48,400 bases of DNA from an uncultured Rhodospirillales bacterium (GCA_903927465.1 CAIYMY010000149.1:1-48400); one strand, 5' to 3'. Shown: positions 1 to 8,404, counted from the first letter of the stretch. The notes: generated from the sequence alone by a model not told the origin. Numbers and translations are program-made.

Positions 1-387
1 GACCCACCGCAGAGGATCGCGCGGCCACCCCTTGTCAGATGAAGAGCGCGCGAAGAACGCCACCAAATCACGTGTGCGTGCGAAGGGCGAACATCCGCTG
101 CTGGTGATCAAGCGGATTTTTGGTTTCACCCATGTCCGCTACCGGGGCCTGGCGAAGAACAGGACGCGCTTTGAGGTTCTCTGTGCGCTTACCAATCTTT
201 ACATGAAGCGGCGTGTTTTGATGCGATACTGTCACGCTTGACAGGTGAATTGCTTCTGGAAGTGGTCAAGGCAGCAAACTCCACAGCGAAAGTGGACGGG
301 CAAGCAATCAAAAATAGGGCAAAGCTGATCGAGATCGCCGTAACCGCACAAAAATTGATACCATAGCGCAGTTAATCAGAGGTTCCC
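1..387 (+). mobile_element. Right end of an IS5-type insertion sequence (partial)
   Basis: The stretch carries the 3' part of an IS5-type transposase (2-241) followed by about 145 non-coding bases. A likely right terminal inverted repeat is GTTAATCAGAGGTTCCC at 371-387, followed by TAA, which would fit a short IS5-type target duplication. The left end is outside the window, so neither the inverted repeat pair nor the target duplication can be confirmed. The distance from the transposase stop to the proposed end is long for this family, so the exact boundary is uncertain. The formamidase gene begins 20 bases further on. Confidence 0.5.
2..241 (+). CDS. IS5 family transposase, C-terminal fragment
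   Basis: The frame is open to the left window edge, so only the C-terminal 79 residues are seen. The pattern KSRVRAKGEHP, then VIKRIFGF, then VRYRGLAKN, then ALTNLYMKRR is the typical end of IS5-family DDE transposases, with the catalytic glutamate region around the EHP motif. In the element it would catalyse cut-and-paste movement. Whether the upstream part is intact cannot be judged from this window. A TTG at 32 could serve as a start of a second short reading frame, but the homology pattern makes a continuing upstream reading frame more likely. Confidence 0.75.
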   Translation, partial: THRRGSRGHPLSDEERAKNATKSRVRAKGEHPLLVIKRIFGFTHVRYRGLAKNRTRFEVLCALTNLYMKRRVLMRYCHA

Positions 388-407
388 TAAAATAAGAGGA
401 CAATCTG

Positions 408-1379
408 ATGTCGCAAGCAACGCGGGTCCCCGCTTCTGTCGCTACCTGCCGTTGGGGCGGGTTTGACGCTTCCTTTACGCCGGTGGCGAGCATTGCCTCG
501 GGCGAGACCATCATTCTGGAATGCGTCTCCGGCGGGCCGGAAGTGATGCCGGGGCCGGAGAAGCGCCTGCCGCTGCACCCGGCGATTTCGGAAATCCACG
601 CCAAACTGCCGAGGCTCGGCGCGCATATAATCACCGGCCCGGTTGAAGTGCGCGGCGCCGAACCAGGCGATGCTTTGCGCGTGGATATCGAGAAGATCGA
701 GCTCGGCGCGGATTGGGGCTTTTGCGGCTTCCGCCCACTTTTCGGCACGCTGCCGGAAGACTTTCCCTATCGTCGCACGCTGCATATTCCGGTGAACAAG
801 CAGGCCATGACCTGCCGCCTGCCCTTCGGGCCGCAGGAAGGCGGGCTTGATCTGCCGCTGGCGCCATTCTTCGGCGTGATGGGCGTGGCGCCGCCGCCCG
901 AATGGGGCATGGTGAACACCAAGGAACCGCGCGCCATTGGCGGCAATCTGGACAATAAGGAATTGACCGAGGGCACCACGCTGTTCCTGCCCATTTTCAA
1001 CAAGGGTGCTTTGTTTTCCGCCGGCGACGGCCATGGCGTGCAGGGCGATGGGGAAGTCTGCATCAATGCACTCGAAATCTGTCTGACCGGCCATTTCAAG
1101 CTTTCCGTGGTGAAGGGCGGCGGCGCCAAGGACCCGGTGCTGAAATTCCCCCGCGCAGAGACCAAAACCCATTTCATCACCATGGGGATGAATGAGGATC
1201 TGGATTTGGCCATGAAGCAAGCCTTGCGGGAGATGATCGCCTTCATCTGTTCGCGGACCAATCTTTCGGATGCCGATGCCTATCAATTCTGTTCGCTGGC
1301 GGTGGATTTCCGCGTGACGCAGACGGTGAATGGCGAAAAGGGCGTGCATGGCATGCTGAAAAAGGGGCTGTTGTTCTGA
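408..1379 (+). CDS. fmdA: Acetamidase/formamidase family protein
   Basis: Predicted to hydrolyse formamide, acetamide or a related short amide to ammonia and the acid in the cytoplasm. The 323 residues fit the FmdA/AmdA family. Recognisable family stretches are GGNLDNKELTEGT at about 178-190 and GALFSAGDGHG at about 200-210, followed by GDGEV. The start at ATG 408 is supported by AGAGGA at 395-400. The gene stands alone, directly downstream of an insertion-sequence end, so its native promoter may be displaced or replaced. Family assignment is firm. The true substrate is not readable from sequence, and members also act on other amides, so the symbol is by family only. Confidence 0.85.
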   Translation: MSQATRVPASVATCRWGGFDASFTPVASIASGETIILECVSGGPEVMPGPEKRLPLHPAISEIHAKLPRLGAHIITGPVEVRGAEPGDALRVDIEKIELGADWGFCGFRPLFGTLPEDFPYRRTLHIPVNKQAMTCRLPFGPQEGGLDLPLAPFFGVMGVAPPPEWGMVNTKEPRAIGGNLDNKELTEGTTLFLPIFNKGALFSAGDGHGVQGDGEVCINALEICLTGHFKLSVVKGGGAKDPVLKFPRAETKTHFITMGMNEDLDLAMKQALREMIAFICSRTNLSDADAYQFCSLAVDFRVTQTVNGEKGVHGMLKKGLLF

Positions 1380-1423
1380 CGGCTGCGCTTGCCGCGGCCC
1401 TGATTGATGGCTAGCAATTGATC

Positions 1424-2503
1424 ATGGCCGCGCACGTATCAGATCGCATTCCGCTTTTCTTCATCCTCGCCCCCCTGGCCGGCATTGCCGCATGGCTTGG
1501 CCTCGGCAAGGTCGGGCTGGAGCTTTTGGCCATTCCCGTTCTGGCCGCACTGCTCTGTAATGTTGTAGCGGCGGTGCATCACGCTGAAGTGGTGGCGCTG
1601 CGCGTGGGTGAGCCCTTTGGTGGTTTGATCCTGGCGCTGGCGGTGACGGTGATTGAAGCCGGGCTGATCATTTCCCTGATGCTGAGTGCGGATGGCAATC
1701 CCACTTTGATGCGCGATACCTTGTTGGCGACTGTTATGCTGGTGCTGCACGGCATTGCGGGGTTTGCCATTCTGGTCGGCGGCATGGTGCATCGGGAAAA
1801 TCAATTCCGCGTTGCGGGCGCCAATGCGCTGCTGGCCGTTCTGATGCCCATGGCGGTGCTGGTGCTGATCGTGCCCAATCATGTGACTTCAGCACCCGGC
1901 CCCTATTATAGCGCCAGCCAATTGGCCTTTGTTTCGGTGGTTTGTCTGGTGCTTTATGCCGCCTTCCTCTTCATCCAGACAAATCGGCACCGAGACTACT
2001 TCCTGCCGGAAGAAAGCCCGGGCAGTGAAGGCCATACGCAGCCAAGCGGGCGGATGGCGCTAATTTCCTTTCTATTGCTGTGCGTGGCGCTATTTTCGGT
2101 TGTGATGTTGGCGAAAAGCCTGGCCCCGGCGCTGGAAGGAGGGGTGGCGGCGCTCGGCGCTCCGGCGGCGCTGGTGGGGGTGATTGTGGCCGCCATTGTG
2201 CTGATGCCGGAATCAGGCGCAGCGCTCCGTTCCGCCGCGCATAACCGCATGCAGCCGGCCATCAACCTAGCGCTTGGCAGCGGCGTGGCTTCGATTGGGC
2301 TTACCGTACCGACGGTGGCCCTTGTTGCTTGGTGGAAGGGCATGCCTCTGGAGCTTGGCATTTCAGCCGGCCATTCGGTGCTGCTGGCGCTGGGCTTTGC
2401 GGTCGCCATGCTGACTTACGGCACCGGGCGGACCAATATCCTTTCAGGTATCATTCATTTGGTGCTGGCGGCGACTTTTGTGTTCACGGTTTTCGCGCCG
2501 TAA
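1424..2503 (+). CDS. chaA: Ca2+/H+ antiporter, ChaA/CAX family
   Basis: Integral inner-membrane protein of 359 residues with about ten or eleven hydrophobic segments, expected to exchange cytoplasmic Ca2+ (or Na+/K+) for protons. The two inverted alpha-repeat signatures of the cation/Ca2+ exchanger superfamily are visible: GEPFGGLILALAVTVIEAG at about 62-80, with the acidic residue E78, and near 240-280 LMPESGAALRSA followed by INLALGSGVASIGL. A TTG at 1418 is an alternative start; neither start has a clear Shine-Dalgarno. The gene follows the formamidase by about 45 bases and may be cotranscribed with it. The family is confident and the ion specificity is open. Confidence 0.85.
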   Translation: MAAHVSDRIPLFFILAPLAGIAAWLGLGKVGLELLAIPVLAALLCNVVAAVHHAEVVALRVGEPFGGLILALAVTVIEAGLIISLMLSADGNPTLMRDTLLATVMLVLHGIAGFAILVGGMVHRENQFRVAGANALLAVLMPMAVLVLIVPNHVTSAPGPYYSASQLAFVSVVCLVLYAAFLFIQTNRHRDYFLPEESPGSEGHTQPSGRMALISFLLLCVALFSVVMLAKSLAPALEGGVAALGAPAALVGVIVAAIVLMPESGAALRSAAHNRMQPAINLALGSGVASIGLTVPTVALVAWWKGMPLELGISAGHSVLLALGFAVAMLTYGTGRTNILSGIIHLVLAATFVFTVFAP

Positions 2504-2513
2504 TCCGCGCCGC

Positions 2514-4037
2514 CTATCTCAAGCGCCAAATTTCAACAGGCCCACGTTCTTCCGCAACTGTTGCAACCAGTTCGTATTGCTCATCCAAGGCCGCTTCAAT
2601 CAATATCGCGGCGCGGCGGCGCACGCTTGGCCACCAGCCGCGATCAATCACCAAAACGCGGGGATGGCTTTCCAGAATGCGTGTGATTTCCGCGTAGGAA
2701 TCGATCCCCGTCACGCGATAAAACGGCCCGGCCAGATGCGCCGGAAAGGCGTAGCGCGTGGACACGGAAGCATCAGCCAGCACATAGACCACGGGGTGAT
2801 AATTCACGACCCAAATCGGGTCTCCCGGGTCTATTTCCGCACGCACGGCCGCAGCGGTGCGCCGCACCGGATCGGGCGCGCCAAGGCCAATGCCCCGATC
2901 AAGCCGGGGCAGGGCCGCAACGCGCCAGGCATCCAGCACGACCGCACCGATCAGCACTTGAAAGCCGATCACCACCATCCCGGGGCGCAGATAACGCGCC
3001 AATTGCCGCGCGCCGAGCGCCGCCAGCAGTGACAACGGCAATAGCCAGATCAGGAAATAATGCTGGTAGAATTGCCCGGGCAGCACCACAGCGAAAGTTG
3101 CAGCCAGAAACCAGAGCATGCCGAATTGCCGAAGCCGCGCGAGCGGTCCCTGGCGATTGCGTGGACGGATCAAGGCGGGCAGCGTCAGCAAAAACGCCCA
3201 AAGCAACAGCAAGACGGCCACAAGCGCAAAGCGGAAGGAATCCACAGGGCTCAGCCGCGATCCCGCATAGCGGAGCGGCGCCAGAAACGCGCCTTCCAGA
3301 AAAACAGCAAACTCCCCGCGCAGCGCATAAGCCAGCGCCCAGAGCAAGCTGGGCGCTGCGCAGAGCAAAGCATAAGCGCCGGCCATGGCGGCAAGGCGAC
3401 CCAGGTTCATCAACCCAAGTCGGAAGGCCGGGAGCACTAAAAACACCCAGGCGAGCGCGCCTTCAAAGACGGTGACCGGCTTGAGTGTGAGGGCCGCGCC
3501 AATCAGCACGCCCATCACCACCATATCGCGCCAGCGCGGGGCTTTGCTGCGTTCCAGCGCATCCACCGCGCCACGCAGGCCAAGCGCCATGGCCCAGCCG
3601 ACCATTGGCGCAAATAGAATTTCCGTATTGGTAGCAAGCCCACCCAATAAGCCGCTATGGGCGATGTAGAGCACGCCCGCAGCCAGCCCTAACGCCGGTG
3701 GCCCGCCCGCATAGCGCACCGCACTGAATAGGGCGGAGGCCGTTGCCGCCACGCAAACCGCCCCAAGCACGCGCAGCACCCAGATATCATCGCCGAAAAC
3801 CGCCATGAACACAGCGAAAATCGCCGGCGCGCCAACTGGGTGCATGTCCCAGACCGCGACAATGGGCCAGTTCCCATCCAGCCATTCCCGCGCCTGGAGC
3901 ATATAAAGCCCCTCATCCGTATCAATCACGGCGGCGACGAAGGAAAAGCTCCGCAACAAAAGCGCAAGCACCAGAAAGAATAGCGGCACCAGCGCGGGGT
4001 GGCGCCAGCGCCGATCAAGAAGGTGGGTGAGGAACAT
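2514..4037 (-). CDS. GT-C fold glycosyltransferase, ArnT/PMT-like membrane protein
   Basis: Multi-pass membrane protein of about 507 residues, predicted to move a sugar from a polyprenyl-phosphate donor onto an acceptor on the periplasmic side. After the first transmembrane segment comes IDTDEGLYMLQAREW, the acidic loop motif typical of GT-C enzymes (GT39/ArnT/PMT-like), followed by about ten further hydrophobic helices and a soluble C-terminal domain of about 120 residues. ATG 4037 is chosen because it lies just after the amidase stop; a TTG at 4073 would extend the protein by 12 residues and overlap the amidase. It is the last gene of the leftward amidase operon, although no functional link to amidase is evident. 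Acceptor and sugar unknown. Confidence 0.75.
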   Translation of the reverse strand: MFLTHLLDRRWRHPALVPLFFLVLALLLRSFSFVAAVIDTDEGLYMLQAREWLDGNWPIVAVWDMHPVGAPAIFAVFMAVFGDDIWVLRVLGAVCVAATASALFSAVRYAGGPPALGLAAGVLYIAHSGLLGGLATNTEILFAPMVGWAMALGLRGAVDALERSKAPRWRDMVVMGVLIGAALTLKPVTVFEGALAWVFLVLPAFRLGLMNLGRLAAMAGAYALLCAAPSLLWALAYALRGEFAVFLEGAFLAPLRYAGSRLSPVDSFRFALVAVLLLLWAFLLTLPALIRPRNRQGPLARLRQFGMLWFLAATFAVVLPGQFYQHYFLIWLLPLSLLAALGARQLARYLRPGMVVIGFQVLIGAVVLDAWRVAALPRLDRGIGLGAPDPVRRTAAAVRAEIDPGDPIWVVNYHPVVYVLADASVSTRYAFPAHLAGPFYRVTGIDSYAEITRILESHPRVLVIDRGWWPSVRRRAAILIEAALDEQYELVATVAEERGPVEIWRLR

Positions 4038-4045
4038 GCGCGAAA

Positions 4046-5440
4046 CTACAGCGCCGGGTGCAGATCCTTCCAAGGTGCGGCGCGTTCATAAGCGGCAGCA
4101 GCGCGATAAATCAGCGCCTCCCCAAAGCTTGGGCCGACCAATTGCAGCGACAATGGCAGGCCTTCCGCTTTTGAAATGCCGCACATCATGGTCATGGCCG
4201 GATGGCCGGTGACATTGAAGGGCGTGCGCGCCTGGCGCGGATAGGTAAGCTCCACCGCTTCCGGATCATCAATCTTGCAGGCGGCATCCATGGATGATGC
4301 CGTGAGCAGCAGGTCAACTTCCCCAAAGGCGGCTTCCACTGCGGCCACCAATTCACGCCGGTGGCGCTGCGCCTGCACGTAATCTTCGGCGCGCATGAAA
4401 AGCCCGGGCAGCAGGCGGCGCAAAGTGATATTAGCGTAATCGCCCGGCCTTTCGCGCAACCATTTGCCATGGATGGCAGCCGCTTCAGACATCAGAATGG
4501 CGCGGTTGACGCCGGCGAATTCCGTGAGCGAGGGCAAGGTGATGGTCTTGATCTTCGCCCCTTCCTTCGCCAGCAATTTTGCGGCGGCATCAAGTGCCGC
4601 AGCCATTTCGGCCGAGGCCGGCTGATCCTTCTCATGAAAATGCCGGACATAACCGATGGTGAGGCCGCGCAGCCCCTTCTTCATCTGCCGGGCGTAGTTT
4701 TCTGGCTTATGCGCAGCGCTACCGGGATCAGCCGGATCATGCCCGGCCATCATGCCAAGCAGTAGCGCGTTATCGGCGACCGTACGGGTCATGGACCCCA
4801 CATGATCCAAAGTGAAGGCAAGCGGGAAAACGCCGCGGCGTGAGACCAGGCCATAAGTCGCCTTCATGCCGACAATGCCGCAATGGCTGGCCGGGTGGCG
4901 CACGGAACCACCGGTATCGGTACCAAGCGCGGCAGGCAGGATATTCGCCCCCACCGCCGCACCAGAACCGGAAGACGATCCCCCCGGATGATGCGCCGTA
5001 TTCCAGGGGTTGCGCGCGGGCGGGAAGGGCAAATCAAAGGCCGGGCCGCCAATCGCGAATTCATGTGTCGCGAGCTTGGCCGGGAAAATTGCCCCCGCAG
5101 CCCGCAGCCGCGCCACCACCGCCGCGTCGGCAGTTTTTTGGTTATCGAGCAAGATGCGCGAATGGCAGGTGGTGGGGTGCCCCGCGAGGTCAATAATATC
5201 CTTGAGCCCCACAGGCAGGCCATCCAGCGCCGAACGCGGCCCGCTGCGGGCAATGCGTCGCCCGGCCTTCAAGGCCTGCGCGCGGGCTTCATCCCAAAGC
5301 GGGCGGACAATGGCATTGACCTTGCCACCCACATCCTCGGCCCGCATGTGCAGGGCATCGAGGTATTCAACGGGGGAAAAGCGGCGCCGCGCAATGCCGG
5401 CGGAGGCTTCGGTCAGCGAAAGCTCATGCAGGGCCTTCAT
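4046..5440 (-). CDS. Amidase signature family hydrolase, AtzE-like
   Basis: Cytoplasmic amidase of 464 residues. The Ser-cisSer-Lys triad is visible: Lys80 in GLPVGLKDIID, the cis-serine in GGSSSGSGAAV at about 153-163, and the nucleophile Ser179 in TDTGGSVRHPA. The length and the small gene directly upstream, overlapping it by ATGA, match the AtzE arrangement, in which AtzE with AtzG forms a GatA/GatC-like complex that hydrolyses 1-carboxybiuret. A role on some other carboxylated amide or urea compound is equally possible: no cyanuric-acid or biuret genes are nearby. The start at ATG 5440 is supported by the stop-start overlap. Confidence 0.8.
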   Translation of the reverse strand: MKALHELSLTEASAGIARRRFSPVEYLDALHMRAEDVGGKVNAIVRPLWDEARAQALKAGRRIARSGPRSALDGLPVGLKDIIDLAGHPTTCHSRILLDNQKTADAAVVARLRAAGAIFPAKLATHEFAIGGPAFDLPFPPARNPWNTAHHPGGSSSGSGAAVGANILPAALGTDTGGSVRHPASHCGIVGMKATYGLVSRRGVFPLAFTLDHVGSMTRTVADNALLLGMMAGHDPADPGSAAHKPENYARQMKKGLRGLTIGYVRHFHEKDQPASAEMAAALDAAAKLLAKEGAKIKTITLPSLTEFAGVNRAILMSEAAAIHGKWLRERPGDYANITLRRLLPGLFMRAEDYVQAQRHRRELVAAVEAAFGEVDLLLTASSMDAACKIDDPEAVELTYPRQARTPFNVTGHPAMTMMCGISKAEGLPLSLQLVGPSFGEALIYRAAAAYERAAPWKDLHPAL

Positions 5441-5628
5441 GCGCGTGACGCCTTGGCGGGGAGTGGCGCGGCATAGGCCGGCATGGGTTCCGCCTTTTCA
5501 TCGGCGGGGCGCGTGAAGGCGCCAGCCATGCGCCGCGATGCGGCAATGGCCTCAGCCACTTCCTTGGGATGAGACTTGAGCCCAGCGGTAAAGCCCGCCG
5601 CGCGGGCCAGGATTTCTTCTTCGGTCAT
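5437..5628 (-). CDS. AtzG-like (DUF4089-type) small amidase partner
   Basis: Small acidic/amphipathic protein of 63 residues from ATG 5628 (MTEEEILARAAGF); an earlier ATG at 5646 adds six residues. The pattern is a helical N-terminal half followed by a short linker and the tail AEPMPAYAAPLP. It resembles AtzG-type proteins, GatC-fold partners of AtzE amidases, which end in a similar Glu-Pro-Ala-Pro-like tail. Its stop overlaps the amidase start (ATGA), so the two are translationally coupled and probably made in equal amounts. The call rests on length, tail pattern and context, not on a computed alignment. Confidence 0.6.
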   Translation of the reverse strand: MTEEEILARAAGFTAGLKSHPKEVAEAIAASRRMAGAFTRPADEKAEPMPAYAAPLPAKASRA

Positions 5629-5707
5629 TGAAATGGTCGCCCCCATGCTGCGGCAGCTACCCTGCCGCAAAAGCCGTGTTTCTGGAACCCTGCCGCCAGC
5701 ACTCTTT

Positions 5708-6106
5708 CTAAAGCTTACCCTGTTCCTTCAGCACTTCTTCCGCCACGCGCAGCGCATCAATCGCGGCGGGAAAGCCGCAATAGGCAACGGCATGGGTGAA
5801 AATCTCCGAAATCTCCTCAGCCGTGCAGCCATTATTGAGCGCTGCCACCAGATGGATGCGAAGCTCATGCGGGCGATTGAGCGCGCAGATCATGGCGAGC
5901 GTGATCAGGCTGCGTTCGCGTCGATCAAGCCCCGGCCTTTGCCATAGCGTGGCATAGGCGAATTCTTCTGATAGCCGGCGCACCGCGGCGTTGAAGGGAT
6001 TGGTGCCGGCGTCGCGCTTTTCCATATACGTCTTGCCGAGCACTTCATGCATCACCGCTCGGCCTTCGGCGCGCAGCGCGTCATGGGCTTTTTGTTGGTC
6101 CATCAT
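5708..6106 (-). CDS. Carboxymuconolactone decarboxylase family protein
   Basis: Protein of 132 residues of the AhpD-like/CMD superfamily. The segment LNRPHELRIHLVAALNNG, followed by TAEEISEIFTHAVAYCG, matches the 4-carboxymuconolactone decarboxylase (PcaC) type, in which an E/H pair contributes to the active site. No Cys-x-x-Cys is present, so it is a decarboxylase or hydrolase-type member rather than an AhpD peroxidase. No other protocatechuate-pathway gene is present, so PcaC function is not established. Two consecutive ATGs occur (6106 and 6103), and the AAAGGA sequence just upstream suits the second at least as well. It lies leftward of repeat copy A. Confidence 0.75.
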   Translation of the reverse strand: MMDQQKAHDALRAEGRAVMHEVLGKTYMEKRDAGTNPFNAAVRRLSEEFAYATLWQRPGLDRRERSLITLAMICALNRPHELRIHLVAALNNGCTAEEISEIFTHAVAYCGFPAAIDALRVAEEVLKEQGKL

Positions 6107-6142
6107 CTTGTCCTTTCGGGGCGTATCGTGGTCAGGCTCGGA

Positions 6143-6238
6143 GCATTTTCAAGCCAAGTGGAAACACTTGGCGACTCGGAAAATGCGACCCAACTAAGGT
6201 TTAGCGCATGTCCAGTGAACGAAAGTGAGGCGGACATG
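6143..6238 (-). repeat. Two-hairpin intergenic repeat, copy A
   Basis: Hairpin 1 has outer arms GCATTTTC (6143-6150) and GAAAATGC (6179-6186) enclosing inner arms CCAAGTG (6154-6160) and CACTTGG (6165-6171) with a GAAA loop. Hairpin 2 has arms CATGTCC (6207-6213) and GGACATG (6232-6238) around the loop region containing GAACGAAAGTGA. The element begins two bases after the stop codon of the leftward hydrolase gene and ends before the CMD-family gene. Copy B at 48096-48191 has the same geometry with changed but still complementary stems. No U-tract follows on either strand, so it is not a standard terminator. Confidence 0.8.
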
Positions 6239-6240
6239 GG

Positions 6241-7005
6241 CTAAAGCTGCGCGAGGGAAAACGTCGTGGTGTCCTGCAAATCCTTGCCGAACCAGGAACG
6301 TATGCCGGCGCTATGGCTGGACAGCGCACGCGGGACACCATTTTCCACCATCACCGGCACATCATGCCCAGGGATCAGCACGCATCCAGGATGGGTGCGG
6401 CAAATCTCCCACACCATTTCAATCGTCGCGCGGCTTACTGCTGCGTCATAGGTCATATCCGTTGTGCGTGTGGTGAGTTCCACGCGGTTCTTCACCGCAT
6501 CCTGCAACAGAACCACCGCCTGCGGCGCGCCCGCAATCAGGAACAGCAAATGCCCAGGCGTATGGCCAGGCGAAAGATGCGCCGTGATGCCGGGCAGCAC
6601 TTCCTGCCCATCATCCATCAATTGCATGGTCGGCCAGCGGCTGAGCGCTTCCACCGCGTGTTCAGGCACAGCAGTTTCGCCCCAACCCACACCAAGCGCC
6701 CAGGCCAATTCCTTGCGCCCGACATGAATCCGCGCATCGCGGAACATGGGCCAATTCACCACATGATCATGGTGCAAATGGCTGACCAGCAGATCGGTCA
6801 CATCGGAAAGTTTCACGCCCTGCTTGGCGAGGGCATCAACCAGCGGCTTGCGCATGCCATAGCCGCCACCATCCAGCACCACGGTTCGGCCATGGCCGCG
6901 CAGCAGCGCCACCGTGCTCCAGCCCAGGCCGCCATGCTGTGTGGATTTTCCAGGGTAGCCCTGGATCAGAACATCAATCCGCCAATCGCCGCTGTTGAAT
7001 TGCAT
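6241..7005 (-). CDS. Metallo-beta-lactamase fold hydrolase
   Basis: Soluble protein of 254 residues with the full set of metal ligands of the fold: the HLHHDH motif (His76, His78, Asp80, His81), His148 in SPGHTPGH, Asp169 in LLQDAVKN and His214 in IPGHDVP. This pattern is that of lactonase-like (AttM/AiiA-type) or glyoxalase II-like members with a binuclear zinc or iron centre. The substrate cannot be assigned; an N-acyl homoserine lactonase is one possibility, but no quorum-sensing gene is nearby. The start is ATG 7005. Its TAG stop is followed at once by repeat copy A. It could share a transcript with the CMD-family gene. Confidence 0.75.
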   Translation of the reverse strand: MQFNSGDWRIDVLIQGYPGKSTQHGGLGWSTVALLRGHGRTVVLDGGGYGMRKPLVDALAKQGVKLSDVTDLLVSHLHHDHVVNWPMFRDARIHVGRKELAWALGVGWGETAVPEHAVEALSRWPTMQLMDDGQEVLPGITAHLSPGHTPGHLLFLIAGAPQAVVLLQDAVKNRVELTTRTTDMTYDAAVSRATIEMVWEICRTHPGCVLIPGHDVPVMVENGVPRALSSHSAGIRSWFGKDLQDTTTFSLAQL

Positions 7006-7066
7006 GGCGCCTTCCCCTTCAAATGCTTGGGACCAGCATCGCCAAAGAAACCAGCTTGGTCCAGCC

Positions 7067-8404
7067 CTAGCCCGGCACCCTGATCCGCGCGCGCAGCCCG
7101 CCTAGGGGGCTATCTTCCAAAAAGACATCGCCGCCATGCGCGCGCGCAATGTCACGGGCAATCGCAAGCCCAAGTCCAGTGCCACTGCCGGACAGGCTGG
7201 TGAAGGGCTTGAAAGCATCTTCCCGCGCAGCTTCTGGAATCCCCGGACCGTCATCATCAATCGAGATATCAGCCCAAATGCCATTCTGGCCGCGTGGCTG
7301 CTCCGTTAGTGTCACCGTCACCCGCGCGGCGTGCTTGCGGGCATTATGAAGCAGATTGGCAAAGCAGCGCCGCATGGTACCGGCGCGAAGTTCCATCAGA
7401 AGTGTCTCCGGCCCTGCAAAAGGTATTGCTGCGCCACCGCGCGCCTGTTGCGCGACAACCCCCCGAAGCAAGGCAGCAAGGTCGGTTTCTTCCGGCTGTT
7501 CCAGCCCTTCACCGCGCGCAAAGGCCAAGTAAACACCGATCAGGCGATCCATTTCCTCCACATCTTCCGTCATCGCCGCAGCATCTTCGCGCGCCGCTTC
7601 TGGCAGCATGGCAAGCCCAAGTCGAAGCCGCGTGAGTGGCGTGCGCAAATCATGGCTGATACCGGCTAGCATTTCCGTCCGGCTATCCACGAAACGACGA
7701 ATGCGTTCTTCCATACGGTTGAAAGCCGTCGCGGCTTGTCGCACTTCTGCCGCTCCTTCCGGTTTCATTGGGCCCACCGTGCGGCCCATGCCGAAAGCCT
7801 CAGCCGCGGCCGAGATTTTGCGCAGCGCGCGCACCTGGTTGCGCATGAAAATCGCGGCCACCAGGAACAGCAGCAGGGAAGACCCGACGACCCATATGAC
7901 AAAAAGATAAATCGTTCCGCTGAATAGGCGCTTGCGCACAACCTCCACATGCAAGACGCCATCGGGCATCTGCACGCGAATGATCACGCTGCGCGGATCG
8001 CTTTGCCAATCCGCATCAAAGGGCAGGCGCACACGTTCCTGCATGGCCGCCGCCAAATCTTCCTCGAGCGGCAGTAGGGGCATGGCGGCTGGACGCCCAC
8101 CGGTTGCTGCAAGCTGCGCGCCAGCTTCATAAGCAAGCGACAGATCAAGCCGCCAGGCAGCTTCGCGGAAAATCCAGGTGCGGTCCTGCTCCTCAGCTTC
8201 GCGTTCCAGCAGGCCAACCACCATGGCAATGTCACCGGCCACGCCAGCAGCCAGGCGGCGGGAAATCACATCCAAATGGCTGCCATAGAATACCTGCAAG
8301 GCAATCGCTTGCAACAACAGCAGCGGCACCAGAATGATCAGCAGCGAACGGCCCAAAAGCCCGCGCGGCACCAGCCGGCGCAAGCCCCGGTCCAAGGGTG
8401 TCAC
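7067..8404 (-). CDS. EnvZ-type sensor histidine kinase
   Basis: Inner-membrane sensor of 445 residues. Two transmembrane segments at about 18-38 and 163-187 bracket a periplasmic sensor of about 125 residues; HAMP follows at about 188-240. The phospho-acceptor is His251 in GISHDLRTPLTRL, and the ATP-binding domain shows an N-box (FANLLHNARKHA), DDDGPGIP, and GSGTGLGLAIARDIARAHGG. It phosphorylates the OmpR-type regulator encoded just before it, with which it overlaps by four bases. The MarR - regulator - kinase order resembles the petP-petR arrangement of Rhodobacter; the signal is unknown. Confidence 0.9.
   Translation of the reverse strand: MTPLDRGLRRLVPRGLLGRSLLIILVPLLLLQAIALQVFYGSHLDVISRRLAAGVAGDIAMVVGLLEREAEEQDRTWIFREAAWRLDLSLAYEAGAQLAATGGRPAAMPLLPLEEDLAAAMQERVRLPFDADWQSDPRSVIIRVQMPDGVLHVEVVRKRLFSGTIYLFVIWVVGSSLLLFLVAAIFMRNQVRALRKISAAAEAFGMGRTVGPMKPEGAAEVRQAATAFNRMEERIRRFVDSRTEMLAGISHDLRTPLTRLRLGLAMLPEAAREDAAAMTEDVEEMDRLIGVYLAFARGEGLEQPEETDLAALLRGVVAQQARGGAAIPFAGPETLLMELRAGTMRRCFANLLHNARKHAARVTVTLTEQPRGQNGIWADISIDDDGPGIPEAAREDAFKPFTSLSGSGTGLGLAIARDIARAHGGDVFLEDSPLGGLRARIRVPG

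Noticed and set aside
280-300. Resemblance of ACAGCGAAAGTGGACGGG to the hairpin 2 loop of the repeat
   Set aside because: The match covers only CGAAAGTG and a few bases around it, without the flanking stems.
387-1349. Leftward open frame opposite the formamidase gene
   Set aside because: The + strand frame has clear family motifs and a good ribosome binding site; the antisense frame has neither.
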